Assembly: GCA_040255215.1 (NCBI GenBank) | Contig: JBDZUM010000001.1 | Span: 1 to 64,000, forward strand | Origin: JAQSWP01 sp040255215 | Lineage (GTDB): Bacteria; Pseudomonadota; Alphaproteobacteria; Reyranellales; JAQSWP01 | Reading direction: 5' to 3' | DNA: 64,000 nt | In this document: in pieces, positions 52,157 to 62,397 of the stretch | Position numbering within the stretch: position 1 is the first letter of the stretch | Layout of the letters: each line of letters begins with the position of its first letter | The notes under the pieces: model-generated | The model's database searches: none | Seen by the model: the letters and a program-made list of their open reading frames with translations, nothing else | Told to the model about the DNA's origin: nothing | Translations under genes and position numbers: made by a program

Positions 52157-52477
52157 ATGGCTACCGAAAAGACCACCGATCAGAGCTTCGATCAGGACGT
52201 GCTGAAGGCCAGCGGCCCGGTGCTCGTCGATTTCTGGGCCGAATGGTGCGGGCCGTGCAAGATGATCGGCCCCGTGCTGGAGGACGTCTCGACCGAGATG
52301 GCCGGCAAGCTCAAGGTGGTGAAGATCAACATCGACGAGAACCCGATGACGCCGTCGAAATTCGGCATCCGCTCGATCCCGACCCTGATCATGTTCAAGG
52401 ACGGCAAGCCCGCAGCGCAGAAGATCGGCGCCGAGCCCAAGGCGCGGCTGGTGCAGTGGATCCAGTCGGTGATGTAA
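52157..52477 (+). CDS. trxA: Thioredoxin
   Basis: A 106-aa cytoplasmic thioredoxin with active site FWAEWCGPCKM (Cys31, Cys34) and the cis-proline in RSIPTLIMF. AGGAG stands five bases before the ATG at 52157. Reduces protein disulfides using thioredoxin reductase. Its position after addA is conserved in alphaproteobacteria. An upstream in-frame extension has no homology. Confidence 0.96.
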   Translation: MATEKTTDQSFDQDVLKASGPVLVDFWAEWCGPCKMIGPVLEDVSTEMAGKLKVVKINIDENPMTPSKFGIRSIPTLIMFKDGKPAAQKIGAEPKARLVQWIQSVM

Positions 52478-52500
52478 TCGCCGGACGACCATCGGAATCG

Positions 52501-52527
52501 AAAAGGCCCGCGTAAAGCGGGCCTTTT
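52501..52527. terminator. Intrinsic terminator after trxA
   Basis: AAAAGGCCCGC-GTAAA-GCGGGCCTTTT is a perfect 11-base-pair stem with A- and T-runs on both sides, so it can stop transcription from trxA and from the converging gene at 52533. Confidence 0.92.
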
Positions 52528-52532
52528 GCATT

Positions 52533-54158
52533 TCACCGCCCGAACAGCTTCGAGGGGCGGAAGCCGGGGTCGCCGAGCTGGGGATCGGGCGGCGCCTCGT
52601 CGCGCCGGCCGGGCGCGGGCTGCGGGGCCGGCGATTGCGGCCGGGCAGCTGGCGGGGTGGCGCGCTGCGGGGGACGACGCGCCGGGCCGGCGCCGCGGTC
52701 GACGCAGGCTTCGAGCTCCTTGATGGCGTCGGCCGAGCCGGCAAGGCGGTGGCTCAGCGTCTCGGTATTGACCACGAAGGACGCCTCGTTGCCGGCGGCC
52801 AGTTCGCTTACGGCCTGGCGACCGCGACTGAGACGGACCAGCAGGCCGGTGTCCTTATGCGCCAGCCCGATCTCCTGATGCCGTGGCGGACCATCGACGC
52901 CATAGACGACCGAGACCTGCAGGTCGTGTCCGTATTTCCAGTCCGGTTTCAGCAGCAGCATGGCCCAGCTGCGATCGCGGAACTGCTGCAGGCCGAAGCG
53001 CATGGCGCCATCGGCCGGCGCCAGCGCGAAGCAGCTGGCGAACAGGCCCTTGTCGTCGTTGAAACGCTGGAAGCGCCAGCCGCCGACCTGATAGTCCGGC
53101 GGATTGTTGGAAGGTGGCGATGCGGCAGGCGGCGCCGCTGCAGGTGGCGGCGCGGCAGGAGCCGGCGGCGTCGCCCCGTCGGGGCGGAGCGCCGCGAGCC
53201 CGGCTTCCACGCAATCGCGCAAAGCCGGGATAACGCTGTCGGCGCCTGCGAATTCGGACTTGTATAGCGCGCCCCTGAGGTCGAATTCGATCTCTTTCCC
53301 GCGACGGATCTCTTCAAGCCCCTGCGCGACATTGAGAGGTATCTGGAGCGATTGCTCCCGATACGTGATCGCTTCGGCATCGCGGCCACGGCCACCGTCG
53401 ATGCGATAGATCAGCTTGATGCGCTGATGGTGCCCCAGCTTCCACGTCTTGTTGTGCGCAAGAATGTCCCAGCGGTCGCCGGGACTCAGGTGGAGCGCCA
53501 CAATCGTGTCCGATATCCCGGGAGCGAAGGCCGTGCACACCCTGCGGCCCTCCTTGTCGCGGTTCTCGTCGAACGTCCATCCTGCATAGGTCACTCCGTC
53601 GGGGGCCGGGGGCGAAGGCGAAGATGGTGGCGATGTCGGCGTCGTCGAGCGGGCAGATCCGCCCTTGCTCTCCACGCAACGCTGCAACTCCCGCATCGCG
53701 CCGGCCGTGTCGTCGAGGTCAGCCACCCTGTTCCGGCCATTGACGTTCGTCCGCACACGACGAGCGCCACGCAATTCGGCCACGGCGCTCGACGGAATAT
53801 CGAGAATCATGGCGGCTTCGCTGTCGGCAATAGCCTTCTTCCTGTGCGCCGCCAATCCGTCGACCTGCCACGACACCGGAAGATCGCTTCTCTGCCCCCA
53901 GTCGGTTTCCGGATCGATTACGAGGATGTTCCAGTCGTCATACCTGGTAAGCACCAGACCGAAGACGGCGTCTCCGTCCATCGGCGCAACCGCCATGCAG
54001 CTGAGAAACTCTCTGTCCGAATCGCCGAAGTAGGGGCTGACGCTCCAGCTGCCGAACTGGTACCGCCCAGCGGGTTTGGCCGTTCCCTGCGACAGGGCCG
54101 CTCCCGCTCCCGTGACGGCGACGACGACCGCCACGACTATCGATCGAATAACTCTCAT
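52533..54158 (-). CDS. Secreted protein with three Cys-paired repeat domains (unknown function)
   Basis: A 541-aa exported protein: signal peptide to about residue 24, then three related domains of about 130 aa joined by proline/serine-rich linkers, and a Pro/Arg-rich tail. Each domain starts with a Gly-Trp strand (FGSWSVS; YAGWTFDE; VGGWRFQR), has a cysteine in a (S/V)CxAxAP context (Cys54, 208, 376), a W-(N/D/A) strand, a VxYxxDG strand, and ends in a helix with a cysteine (LQRCVES, LRDCVEA, LEACVDR; Cys161, 316, 485). The paired cysteines suggest one disulfide per domain. The same domain occurs twice in the next gene. Distant similarity to IalB-type proteins is conceivable; no function is known to me. 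Confidence 0.82.
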   Translation of the reverse strand: MRVIRSIVVAVVVAVTGAGAALSQGTAKPAGRYQFGSWSVSPYFGDSDREFLSCMAVAPMDGDAVFGLVLTRYDDWNILVIDPETDWGQRSDLPVSWQVDGLAAHRKKAIADSEAAMILDIPSSAVAELRGARRVRTNVNGRNRVADLDDTAGAMRELQRCVESKGGSARSTTPTSPPSSPSPPAPDGVTYAGWTFDENRDKEGRRVCTAFAPGISDTIVALHLSPGDRWDILAHNKTWKLGHHQRIKLIYRIDGGRGRDAEAITYREQSLQIPLNVAQGLEEIRRGKEIEFDLRGALYKSEFAGADSVIPALRDCVEAGLAALRPDGATPPAPAAPPPAAAPPAASPPSNNPPDYQVGGWRFQRFNDDKGLFASCFALAPADGAMRFGLQQFRDRSWAMLLLKPDWKYGHDLQVSVVYGVDGPPRHQEIGLAHKDTGLLVRLSRGRQAVSELAAGNEASFVVNTETLSHRLAGSADAIKELEACVDRGAGPARRPPQRATPPAARPQSPAPQPAPGRRDEAPPDPQLGDPGFRPSKLFGR

Positions 54159-54210
54159 GCCGACATTTTCATCGGTAGAGCGTTTCCTGTCAAAACAGCT
54201 TCAGATTGCA

Positions 54211-55287
54211 TCAACGTTCTGAAGAAGGCGTTTCCGTCGGCAGCGATGGGGCCGCCGGTGCTGCCGGCGCGGGTGGCGGCGCGGTCCGGGATGGCGGCGC
54301 AGGTCGCGGCGCCGTGGCGCGACCGACGCAGCGTTCGGCGGCGGCCATGGCGGCGGCGCTGCCGTTGAGCGCGAACTCGTACTCATCCTTCCCGACGCGC
54401 AGTCGAAGGATGTTGCCGGCGCGCAGTTCGCGCAGCAGGCTCGGACTGTCGCCGATATCGAGATTCATCAGCTTGTCGGTCGCCATCTGACCGAGAGCGT
54501 TGCGCAGCGGCAGATCGTCGACCCGATAGACGAAGCGGAACGCCGATCCGCGCTTGCGAGAGGAGTCGTCCATAAAGACGACGACCGACCAATTGCCCGT
54601 CGATGTCAGGCGGACGCCGAAGATGATGTCGTTGGCGTCGAGCCGGCTGACGACGCAGGAAGTGGTCTTGCCGTCATCGGAGCGGAAGGCGTCGATCGTC
54701 CAGCCGGCGACCTCGCCCACTCTCGTGTATCCCGGTGCGCCGGAATCGGCGCGCCGCGACCCGGCGGCGGGCGCCTTGACGGTGCCGCGCGTGGAGAGGC
54801 AGCGTTGCACTTCGCCGACCGCCGCATCGATCCCCGACAGCGACACGTCGTAGACGCTTGCGGCGGCCCCGGTCGGTTCGACCGAAAGGCGCGCCGCGCC
54901 CGCGCTACGTATTCGGCGCATCCGCTCCTTGCCATCCGGTATGGGCGACAACGCCAGACCGCCAGCCGCCGACACCGTCCTGTCGTCCGAGGAGTCACCC
55001 AGCCACCACCGGAGCCTGACTTTGCTTTCGTCGCGCCAGCGCCCGTTCGGATCTTCGATGGCAACGACCCAATTGCCCGACAGCGTCAAGGCCAGCGCCA
55101 TATGGCCTTGCGGTTTGGCGGCGACGTAGGCCGAACAGCCGGCGAAGCCGCCGCTATCGGTGAAGGCGGTTATCCGCCAGCGCCCGACGTCGTAGTCGGC
55201 GAGGCCGCTTTGCGCCACGGCCGCGCCGCCCTGTAGCGCGAGCCCCGCCAGCGCTCCGACAATGACCGCGCTCAGTCGCACCGTCAT
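54211..55287 (-). CDS. Secreted protein with two Cys-paired repeat domains, paralogue of neighbour
   Basis: A 358-aa exported protein with signal peptide (IVGALAGLALQGGAAVAQ, cleavage near 26) and two copies of the domain of the neighbouring 541-aa protein: VGRWRITAF with Cys51 and VQRC at Cys163; VAGWTIDAF with Cys211 and AERC at Cys320. Strands ending in a Trp (GNWVVAIED; GNWSVVVFMD) occupy the same relative place. A Pro/Ala-rich tail follows. The ATG at 55287 is ten bases after the amidase stop, so this gene is likely co-transcribed with the amidase. Confidence 0.82.
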   Translation of the reverse strand: MTVRLSAVIVGALAGLALQGGAAVAQSGLADYDVGRWRITAFTDSGGFAGCSAYVAAKPQGHMALALTLSGNWVVAIEDPNGRWRDESKVRLRWWLGDSSDDRTVSAAGGLALSPIPDGKERMRRIRSAGAARLSVEPTGAAASVYDVSLSGIDAAVGEVQRCLSTRGTVKAPAAGSRRADSGAPGYTRVGEVAGWTIDAFRSDDGKTTSCVVSRLDANDIIFGVRLTSTGNWSVVVFMDDSSRKRGSAFRFVYRVDDLPLRNALGQMATDKLMNLDIGDSPSLLRELRAGNILRLRVGKDEYEFALNGSAAAMAAAERCVGRATAPRPAPPSRTAPPPAPAAPAAPSLPTETPSSER

Positions 55288-55297
55288 CGCGCCGCTC

Positions 55298-56746
55298 TCA
55301 ATACCCGCTGGGCGGCACGAAGCCCTGGTATTCCTTCTCCAGCATGGCGGCGAAGGCGATGCTCCTGCGGTCGCCCATGGCCGGCGCGACGATCTGCACG
55401 CCGATCGGCAGCCCCTCGCGGCTGAAGCCGATCGGCGCCACGGTCGAGGGCAGGAAGGCGACGCCCGGATAGCCGGCCCAGAACAGCTGATCGGTGGTCG
55501 GCACCTTGCGGCCGTCGACCATGATGGTCCGCTCGTGGCGCTCGCCGACATGGTCGTGCGGGAAGGCGGCGGAAGCGGCGGCCGGCATCAGCAGGAAATC
55601 GTACTCCTCGAAGAACGCCGCCCATTTCAGCCGCATCTTCATGCGCTTTTCGTTGAGCGCCAGCCAGTCGCGATGGCCCAGCACGTTGGCCCGCGTCATC
55701 TGCGCGTAATACGACTTGTCGGTCGGCTTCAGGGCGGCAGCGATCTCCTTGTTCTTCGCGTATTGCTCGTTGGTCTGCCGGCCCGAGGTCGCCGCCCGCA
55801 GCAGGCCGATATAGACGTCCATCGCCTCGTCGGTGTCGATGTCGGGCTTCGCGCCCTGCACCACCTTGACCTTCTTCTTGCCGAGGAAATCGGCCAGCGC
55901 CTGCAGCCTGCCCTGCACCTGCGCGTCGACCGCCGAGTTGCGGTCCTCCAGCATCACGCCGACCTTGAACTGGCGGAACGCCGTCTTGGCCGGCTTCGGC
56001 AGGTCTAGCTTCCAGCCGGCGCCGTCGATGGCGTCGGGCCCCGCCATGGCGGCGAGCGCCACGTCGAGATCGCCGGCCGAGCGGGCCAGCGGACCGATCA
56101 CCGAAATATCCCCCGGCGCCACCCGTCCGGGCAGCGCATGGCCGCGCGGGGCGCAGATGCCCCAGGTCGGCTTGTGACCGAACACGCCGCAGTAATGCGC
56201 CGGGTTGCGGATCGAGGCGCCGATATCGGAGCCGGCCTCGATGCCGGTCAGCCCGGCCGCCAGCGCCGCCGCCGAACCGCCCGAGGAGCCGCCGGGCGAG
56301 CGCGTCACGTCCCAGGGATTGTTGGTGGTGCCGTAGATGGCGTTGTAGCTCTGCCAGTCGGCCAGCATCAGCGGCACGTTGGTCTTGCCGAACAGCACGA
56401 CGCCGGCCGCCTTCAGCCGCTTCACCGGCAGCGAATCCTCGGCGGCGATATTGTCCTTGATGGCGGGATCGCCCCAGGTGGTCGGCGAACCGGCGACGTC
56501 GTAGCTCTCCTTGATGGTCATCGGCACGCCATGCAGCGGCGGCAGCTTGCCGCCCTTCTTCACGGCGCGATCGGCCGCCTTGGCCTGCTTGCGCGCGCCG
56601 TCGCGGTCCATCCAGATGACGGCGTTCAGCTTCGGGTTGAAGCGCTCGATGCGGTCCAGGTAGAGGTCGAGCAGCTCGAGGCTGGAGACCTTGCCGCGAC
56701 GGATGAGGCCCGCCAGTTCGCGCGCCGATTTGAATGCGATGTCCAT
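55298..56746 (-). CDS. Amidase (amidase-signature family)
   Basis: A 482-aa amidohydrolase. Lys79 in VPMTIKESYDVAG, the Ser loop SPGGSSGGSAAALAAG (cis-Ser near 154) and nucleophile Ser178 in SDIGASIRNPA form the catalytic triad. The long central insert (about residues 230-380) is typical of the broad group that includes 6-aminohexanoate-cyclic-dimer hydrolase and fatty-acid amide hydrolase-like enzymes. No signal peptide. It heads a reverse-strand unit with the two Cys-domain proteins and stands between folC and trxA. Its substrate is unknown. Confidence 0.92.
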   Translation of the reverse strand: MDIAFKSARELAGLIRRGKVSSLELLDLYLDRIERFNPKLNAVIWMDRDGARKQAKAADRAVKKGGKLPPLHGVPMTIKESYDVAGSPTTWGDPAIKDNIAAEDSLPVKRLKAAGVVLFGKTNVPLMLADWQSYNAIYGTTNNPWDVTRSPGGSSGGSAAALAAGLTGIEAGSDIGASIRNPAHYCGVFGHKPTWGICAPRGHALPGRVAPGDISVIGPLARSAGDLDVALAAMAGPDAIDGAGWKLDLPKPAKTAFRQFKVGVMLEDRNSAVDAQVQGRLQALADFLGKKKVKVVQGAKPDIDTDEAMDVYIGLLRAATSGRQTNEQYAKNKEIAAALKPTDKSYYAQMTRANVLGHRDWLALNEKRMKMRLKWAAFFEEYDFLLMPAAASAAFPHDHVGERHERTIMVDGRKVPTTDQLFWAGYPGVAFLPSTVAPIGFSREGLPIGVQIVAPAMGDRRSIAFAAMLEKEYQGFVPPSGY

Positions 56747-56804
56747 GCTGCCCCCCCGATGCGATGACGGGGAAAGATAGCAGATGATCGCGCCCTGTCG
56801 CGCC

Positions 56805-58109
56805 TCAGCCGTTGCGCGCCAGCACGGTACCGGCGAGGTAGAGCGAACCGCAGATCAGCACGCGCAACGGCCCCTGGGCCGTCGCGATCGCCGCCGCCAG
56901 CGCGGCCTCCAGCGACGGCGCCGGTTGGCAGGGAATGCCGACGCTGCGGGCGCGTTCGGCCGCCTGCTCGGCGCTGTAGGCGAGATGACCTTCGATGGTC
57001 AGCGCGTGTGCGCCCTGCGCCAGGCCGGAGAGCGGCCGCAGGAAGCCCTGCGCGTCCTTCGTGGTCAGCATGCCGAAGATCAGGTGCAACGGCCTGGCGT
57101 CCTGCGCCGCCCAGCGCCGCGCCATGCCGGCCAGCGCGATGCCGCAATCCTCGTTGTGCCCGCCATCGAGCCACAGCTCGTCGCCCGGCCGCAGCAGGTC
57201 GACCAGCGGGCCACGCTCGAGCCGCTGCAGGCGCGCCGGCCAGTCGACCGTGCCGAGCCCGCGCGCGATGGCGGCGTCCGGCACGGCGAATTGTGGCAGC
57301 CGGTCGAGCACGGCGACGGCGGTGGCGGCATTGTCGATCTGGTGCGCGCCGGCCAGAGCGGGCATCGGCAATGTCAGCTGCCTGCCGTCGCGGGCGAAGA
57401 CGAAGCCGTCGGCCTGCGGGCTCACCTGCCATTCGATACCCATGCGAAACAGCGGCGCGCCGCGCCGCGCCGCTTCGGCCGCGATCACTGCCGCCGCTTC
57501 CGCGCGCTGGCGGCCCACGACGACCGGTGCGCCGGGCTTGACGATACCGGCCTTGTTGGCCGCGATCTGCGCCAGCGTGTCGCCGAGGAACTGCGTATGG
57601 TCGATGCCGATCGGCGTGATGGCGACGGCAGCCGGCGCATCGACGACGTTGGTGGCGTCGTAGATACCACCCAACCCGACCTCCAGCAGCAGCACGTCGG
57701 CCTTGCGACGCGAGAAGGCGAGGAAAGCCGCGGCCGTGGTGATCTCGAAATAGGTGATGGAACGGCCGGCATTGACCCGCTCGCATTCCTCCAGGGTCGC
57801 CACCAGTTCGTCCTCGGCGATCAGCGCGCCGGCAAGGCGGATGCGTTCGTGGAAGCGCACCAGATGCGGCGAGATGTAGACGTGGCAGGCATGGCCCGCC
57901 GCTTCGAGCATGGCGCGCAAATAGGCGATCAGCGAGCCCTTGCCGTTGGTGCCGGCAACGTGGATGACCGGCGGCAGTCGGCGTTCGGGATGGCCGAGAT
58001 CGGCCAGCAGGCGCTGCAGGCGTTCGAGCGACAGGTCGATGACGCGCGGATGCAGGCCCAGCAGGCGCTCGAGCAGCTGCTCGCTCGAGACTGTCACGGC
58101 GCCGTCCAT
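56805..58109 (-). CDS. folC: Bifunctional dihydrofolate synthase/folylpolyglutamate synthase
   Basis: A 434-aa Mur-ligase-type enzyme that adds glutamate to dihydropteroate and to folates. ATP loop HVAGTNGKGSLIA at residues 50-62, the metal/ATP segment FEITTAAAFLAF, LLEVGLGGIYDATNVV, and IGIDHTQFLG are all present; the C-terminal LDGGHNEDCG is typical. It is the last gene of the reverse trpB-trpA-accD-folC run, 16 bases after accD. Confidence 0.95.
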   Translation of the reverse strand: MDGAVTVSSEQLLERLLGLHPRVIDLSLERLQRLLADLGHPERRLPPVIHVAGTNGKGSLIAYLRAMLEAAGHACHVYISPHLVRFHERIRLAGALIAEDELVATLEECERVNAGRSITYFEITTAAAFLAFSRRKADVLLLEVGLGGIYDATNVVDAPAAVAITPIGIDHTQFLGDTLAQIAANKAGIVKPGAPVVVGRQRAEAAAVIAAEAARRGAPLFRMGIEWQVSPQADGFVFARDGRQLTLPMPALAGAHQIDNAATAVAVLDRLPQFAVPDAAIARGLGTVDWPARLQRLERGPLVDLLRPGDELWLDGGHNEDCGIALAGMARRWAAQDARPLHLIFGMLTTKDAQGFLRPLSGLAQGAHALTIEGHLAYSAEQAAERARSVGIPCQPAPSLEAALAAAIATAQGPLRVLICGSLYLAGTVLARNG

Positions 58110-58125
58110 GAGGTCGGATCGGAGG

Positions 58126-59064
58126 CTATTTCACCCGCATCGCGCCGGACAGGCGCTGCACGCCGGCATTGGCGTTGGCGGCGACCGCGGGCAGGTTCGG
58201 CGTCGGCCGTCCCTCGCCCAGCAGCGCCAGCACGCGCACCAGCGTCTCGCGCAGCTGGCGGCGATGCACCACCATGTCGATGATGCCGTGGTCGAGCAGG
58301 TATTCGGCGCGCTGGAAGCCGTCGGGCAGCTCCTCGCGGATCGTGTCCTGGATGACTCTCTGGCCGGCGAAGCCGATCACCGCGCCGGGCTCGGCCATGG
58401 CGATGTCGCCCAGCATGGCGAAGGACGCAGTGACGCCACCGGTGGTGGGATCGGTCAGCACCACGATATAGGGCAGGCCGGCCTCCTTGACCTCCTGCAC
58501 CGCCACGGTGGTGCGCGGCATCTGCATCAGGCTGAGAATGCCCTCCTGCATGCGCGCGCCGCCGGAAGCGGGAAACACGATCAGCGGGCAGCGCTTCTCG
58601 ACCGCCAGGCGGGCCGCCATGACGATGCCCTCGCCGACGGCGATGCCCATCGAGCCGCCCATGAAGTTGAAGTCGAACACCGCGGCGACGGCCGACTTGC
58701 CGCCCAGCTTGCCGGAGGCGACCCACAGCGCGTCGCTCTCGCCGTTCTTGGCCTGCGCCTCCTTCAGCTTGTCGACGTAGCGCTTGCGGTCCTTGAACTT
58801 CAGCGGATCGATCACCGCCTTGCTGAGCGCATGCTTCTCGAACTGGCCGTCGTCGAACAGCAGCTCCAGGCGGGTCTGCGGTCCGATGCGCAGATGGTGA
58901 TTGCAGAAGGAGCAGACCTGCAGATTGGTCTCCAGGTCGCGATGGAACAGCATCTGCTCGCAGTTGGGGCACTTGACCCAAAGATTGTCCGGCGCCGCCG
59001 GCTTCTTCTCGCCGCCGACCAGCGCCTTGATCTTGGGACGGACGAAATTCGTAAGCCAGTTCAT
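58126..59064 (-). CDS. accD: Acetyl-CoA carboxylase carboxyltransferase subunit beta
   Basis: A 312-aa subunit that with AccA transfers carboxyl from biotin to acetyl-CoA, the first step of fatty acid synthesis. The N-terminal zinc ribbon has Cys32, Cys35, Cys51 and Cys54 (KCPNCEQ; VCSFCNH). The crotonase-fold core has FMGGSMGIAVGEGI, PASGGARMQEGILSLMQM and DPTTGGVTASFAMLGD. Full length. It lies between trpA and folC as in many alphaproteobacteria. Confidence 0.96.
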   Translation of the reverse strand: MNWLTNFVRPKIKALVGGEKKPAAPDNLWVKCPNCEQMLFHRDLETNLQVCSFCNHHLRIGPQTRLELLFDDGQFEKHALSKAVIDPLKFKDRKRYVDKLKEAQAKNGESDALWVASGKLGGKSAVAAVFDFNFMGGSMGIAVGEGIVMAARLAVEKRCPLIVFPASGGARMQEGILSLMQMPRTTVAVQEVKEAGLPYIVVLTDPTTGGVTASFAMLGDIAMAEPGAVIGFAGQRVIQDTIREELPDGFQRAEYLLDHGIIDMVVHRRQLRETLVRVLALLGEGRPTPNLPAVAANANAGVQRLSGAMRVK

Positions 59065-59165
59065 GGGGTTACCTTGCCGCCTGCGTTGCCTGCGCGATGC
59101 TCTGCCTGCGTTCTACTCCCGCCCCGTGGCGGGGGCAAGGCAGACAAAAGCGGTATCCGGCGGCC

Positions 59166-60001
59166 CTACTCCGCCGCGCGCTTGCCGCCCCTGACGCCGT
59201 CCGCCAGTTCGCGCACGTAGGACAGCACGCCGTCGACCAGGCCCGGCGTCGGCTTGCCGTTGGCGTCGAGCCCGTCGCGCACCTTGTCGACGACGGCGGA
59301 GCCGACGATGGCGGCGTCGGCGATCGAGGAGATCGTGGCGGCCTGCTGCGGGGTGCGGATGCCGAAGCCGACCGCGAGCGGCAGCTCGGTATGGGCGCGC
59401 ACATGCGCGATCATCTTGCGGATATGTTCCTCGGTCGCCGAGCGCGTGCCGGTGACGCCGAGAACGGCGACGTTGTAGATGAAGCCGGAGGCGTATTCGA
59501 GGATCGACGGCAGGCGCTTGGCGTCGGTGGTGGGCGCGGTCAGCATCACCGTGTCGATGTCGCAGCGCTGCGCGTGCGGCTTCAGCTCGCCGGCCTCTTC
59601 AGGCGGCAGGTCGACGACGATCAGACCGTCGACGCCGGCGGCGGCGGCCTGCTTGCAGAACAGTTCCGGGCCGCGCTGGTAGATGATGTTGTAGTAACCC
59701 ATCAGCAGGATCGGCGTGGTGTCGTCGCCGCTCTCGTCGCGATAGCGGCGCACCAGGCCGAGCGTCGCGTCGAGCGTGATGCCGCCCTTGAGCGCGCGCT
59801 GGCCGGAGGCCTGCACCGAGGGACCGTCGGCCATCGGATCGGAGAACGGCATGCCGAACTCGATCATGTCGGCGCCAGCTTCCGGCAGGCCCTTGAGGAT
59901 GCGGTACGAGGTTTCCAGATCGGGATCGCCGGCGGTGATGAAAACGCCCAGACCGCCGCGGCCCTGCCGCTTTAGGTCGGCGAACAGCGCGGCAATGCGG
60001 C

Positions 60002-60005
<4 letters not shown>
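59166..60005 (-). CDS. trpA: Tryptophan synthase alpha chain
   Basis: A 279-aa enzyme that cleaves indole-3-glycerol phosphate to indole for TrpB. Catalytic Glu49 and Asp60 are in MIEFGMPFSDPMADGP, and PILLMGYYNIIYQRG and LIVVDLPPEE are family blocks. The GTG at 60005 overlaps the trpB stop (GTGA) and matches the normal length; an extended frame upstream is spurious. Confidence 0.96.
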
Positions 60006-61213
<1,208 letters not shown>

Positions 61214-61238
61214 TGGCTCGATTTCCTGTTGAAGGGCG

Positions 61239-61267
61239 TGCGTAGCAGACGGCTAAAACCCTGTCAA
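61239..61267 (-). promoter_or_regulatory. Possible promoter of trpB-trpA-accD-folC
   Basis: On the reverse strand a perfect -35 TTGACA (61267-61262) is followed after 17 bases by TACGCA (61244-61239), a weak -10. The predicted start is about 20 bases before the trpB ATG, leaving no room for a leader peptide or attenuator. Confidence 0.4.
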
Positions 61268-61354
61268 AGCAGGGATTCGCGCGACCTGGGATGTGACGGA
61301 GGCGCCGCCGTGATAGCGTTACCGTCGTCGCTTCAGGCCGACCGGGCTACCTCG

Positions 61355-61750
61355 ATGGACGATCAAAATGCCGACTGGAAAACGCTGGAGACGTTCTCCT
61401 TCGGCGACAGTCCCGAACTGGCCCAGGAGCTGGCCGAGCTGGTCGTCGCCGGCCGGAAGCGCGCCACCTGCTGGCCGGTCAGCGAGGGCGAACTGACGCA
61501 TGTCGGCAAGCGCATGGTGGTTCTCGACGGCAAGGGCAAGCCGGTAGCCGTGATCGAAACCGTCGAGCTGACGCAGAAACGATACGACCAGGTCGATGCG
61601 CAGTTCGCGCATGACGAGGGCGAAGGCGATCGCACCCTGGCCTATTGGCGCGAGGCGCACCGCAAATATTTCACCCGGCTGAAGACCTTCGCGCCCGACA
61701 TGCTGCTGTGGTGCGAACGCTTTCGCGTCGTGCGGCTTCTGGCGCCCTAG
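61355..61750 (+). CDS. ASCH-domain protein
   Basis: A 131-aa protein with the ASCH fold: SFGDSPELAQELAELVVAGRKRATC at the start (pocket lysine/arginine region), a central strand MVVLDGKGKPVAVIETV, and the C-terminal LAYWREAHRKYF. ASCH proteins are PUA-like and are thought to bind RNA; some hydrolyse N4-acetylcytidine. The ATG at 61355 is the family start; a GTG at 61310 would add 15 residues. Encoded opposite to trpF and trpB and overlapping the trpF stop by four bases. Confidence 0.85.
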   Translation: MDDQNADWKTLETFSFGDSPELAQELAELVVAGRKRATCWPVSEGELTHVGKRMVVLDGKGKPVAVIETVELTQKRYDQVDAQFAHDEGEGDRTLAYWREAHRKYFTRLKTFAPDMLLWCERFRVVRLLAP

Positions 61751-62394
61751 AGCGATTTCGCCACCGCCAGAAAACGGCGGATCTTGTCGGGGCTTTTGAC
61801 GCCCTTGGCGGCCTCGACGCCGGAGGAGACGTCCACGCAGACCGCCCCTGTCGCCGCCACCGCCTCGGCGAGGTTCTCCGCCGTCAGCCCGCCCGACAGC
61901 ATCCAGGGCAGCGGCCACTCCTTCTCGGCCAGCAGCTGCCAGTCGAAGGCCAGCCCGTTGCCGCCCGGCAAGGCGCCCGCCATGTCGGCCGGCGCCTGGG
62001 CGTCGAACAGCAGCCGGTCGCTGGCCTCGACGTAGTCGGCGGCGCGCTCGACGTCGGCGGCGCCGGCGATGCGCACCGCCTTCATCGTGCGCACGCCGAA
62101 GCGCTCGCGGATCTCGGCGACGCGCTGCGGGGATTCATTGCCGTGCAGCTGCAGGAAATCGAGCGGCGCCCGCTCCAAGGTCGCGGCCAAAGTGGCGTCG
62201 TCGGCATCGACGAACAGCCCGACCTTGGCGACATGCGAGGGAATTTTTGCGGACAGGCTGGCGGCCTGAGCCGGCGTCACGAAGCGCGGGCTGGGCGGAT
62301 AGAACACCAGCCCGACATAGGCCGCGCCGCCCTCGAGCGCCGCCGCCATGGCCTCGGGCGCGTTGATGCCGCAGATCTTGGCCAGCACCGCCAT
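61747..62394 (-). CDS. trpF: Phosphoribosylanthranilate isomerase
   Basis: A 215-aa barrel enzyme of tryptophan synthesis. The catalytic cysteine is Cys8 in AKICGI; GLVFYPPSPRFV, VGLFVDAD, LLFDAQAP and the C-terminal phosphate loop DVSSGVEAAKGVKSP are diagnostic. It follows pyrF by three bases in the same direction, an order frequent in alphaproteobacteria. Confidence 0.96.
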   Translation of the reverse strand: MAVLAKICGINAPEAMAAALEGGAAYVGLVFYPPSPRFVTPAQAASLSAKIPSHVAKVGLFVDADDATLAATLERAPLDFLQLHGNESPQRVAEIRERFGVRTMKAVRIAGAADVERAADYVEASDRLLFDAQAPADMAGALPGGNGLAFDWQLLAEKEWPLPWMLSGGLTAENLAEAVAATGAVCVDVSSGVEAAKGVKSPDKIRRFLAVAKSL

Positions 62395-62397
62395 GGC

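Noticed and set aside
61214..61354. Tryptophan leader peptide/attenuator before trpB
   Set aside because: The predicted start is only about 20 bases from the ATG, and no short frame with tandem Trp codons or terminator hairpin is present.
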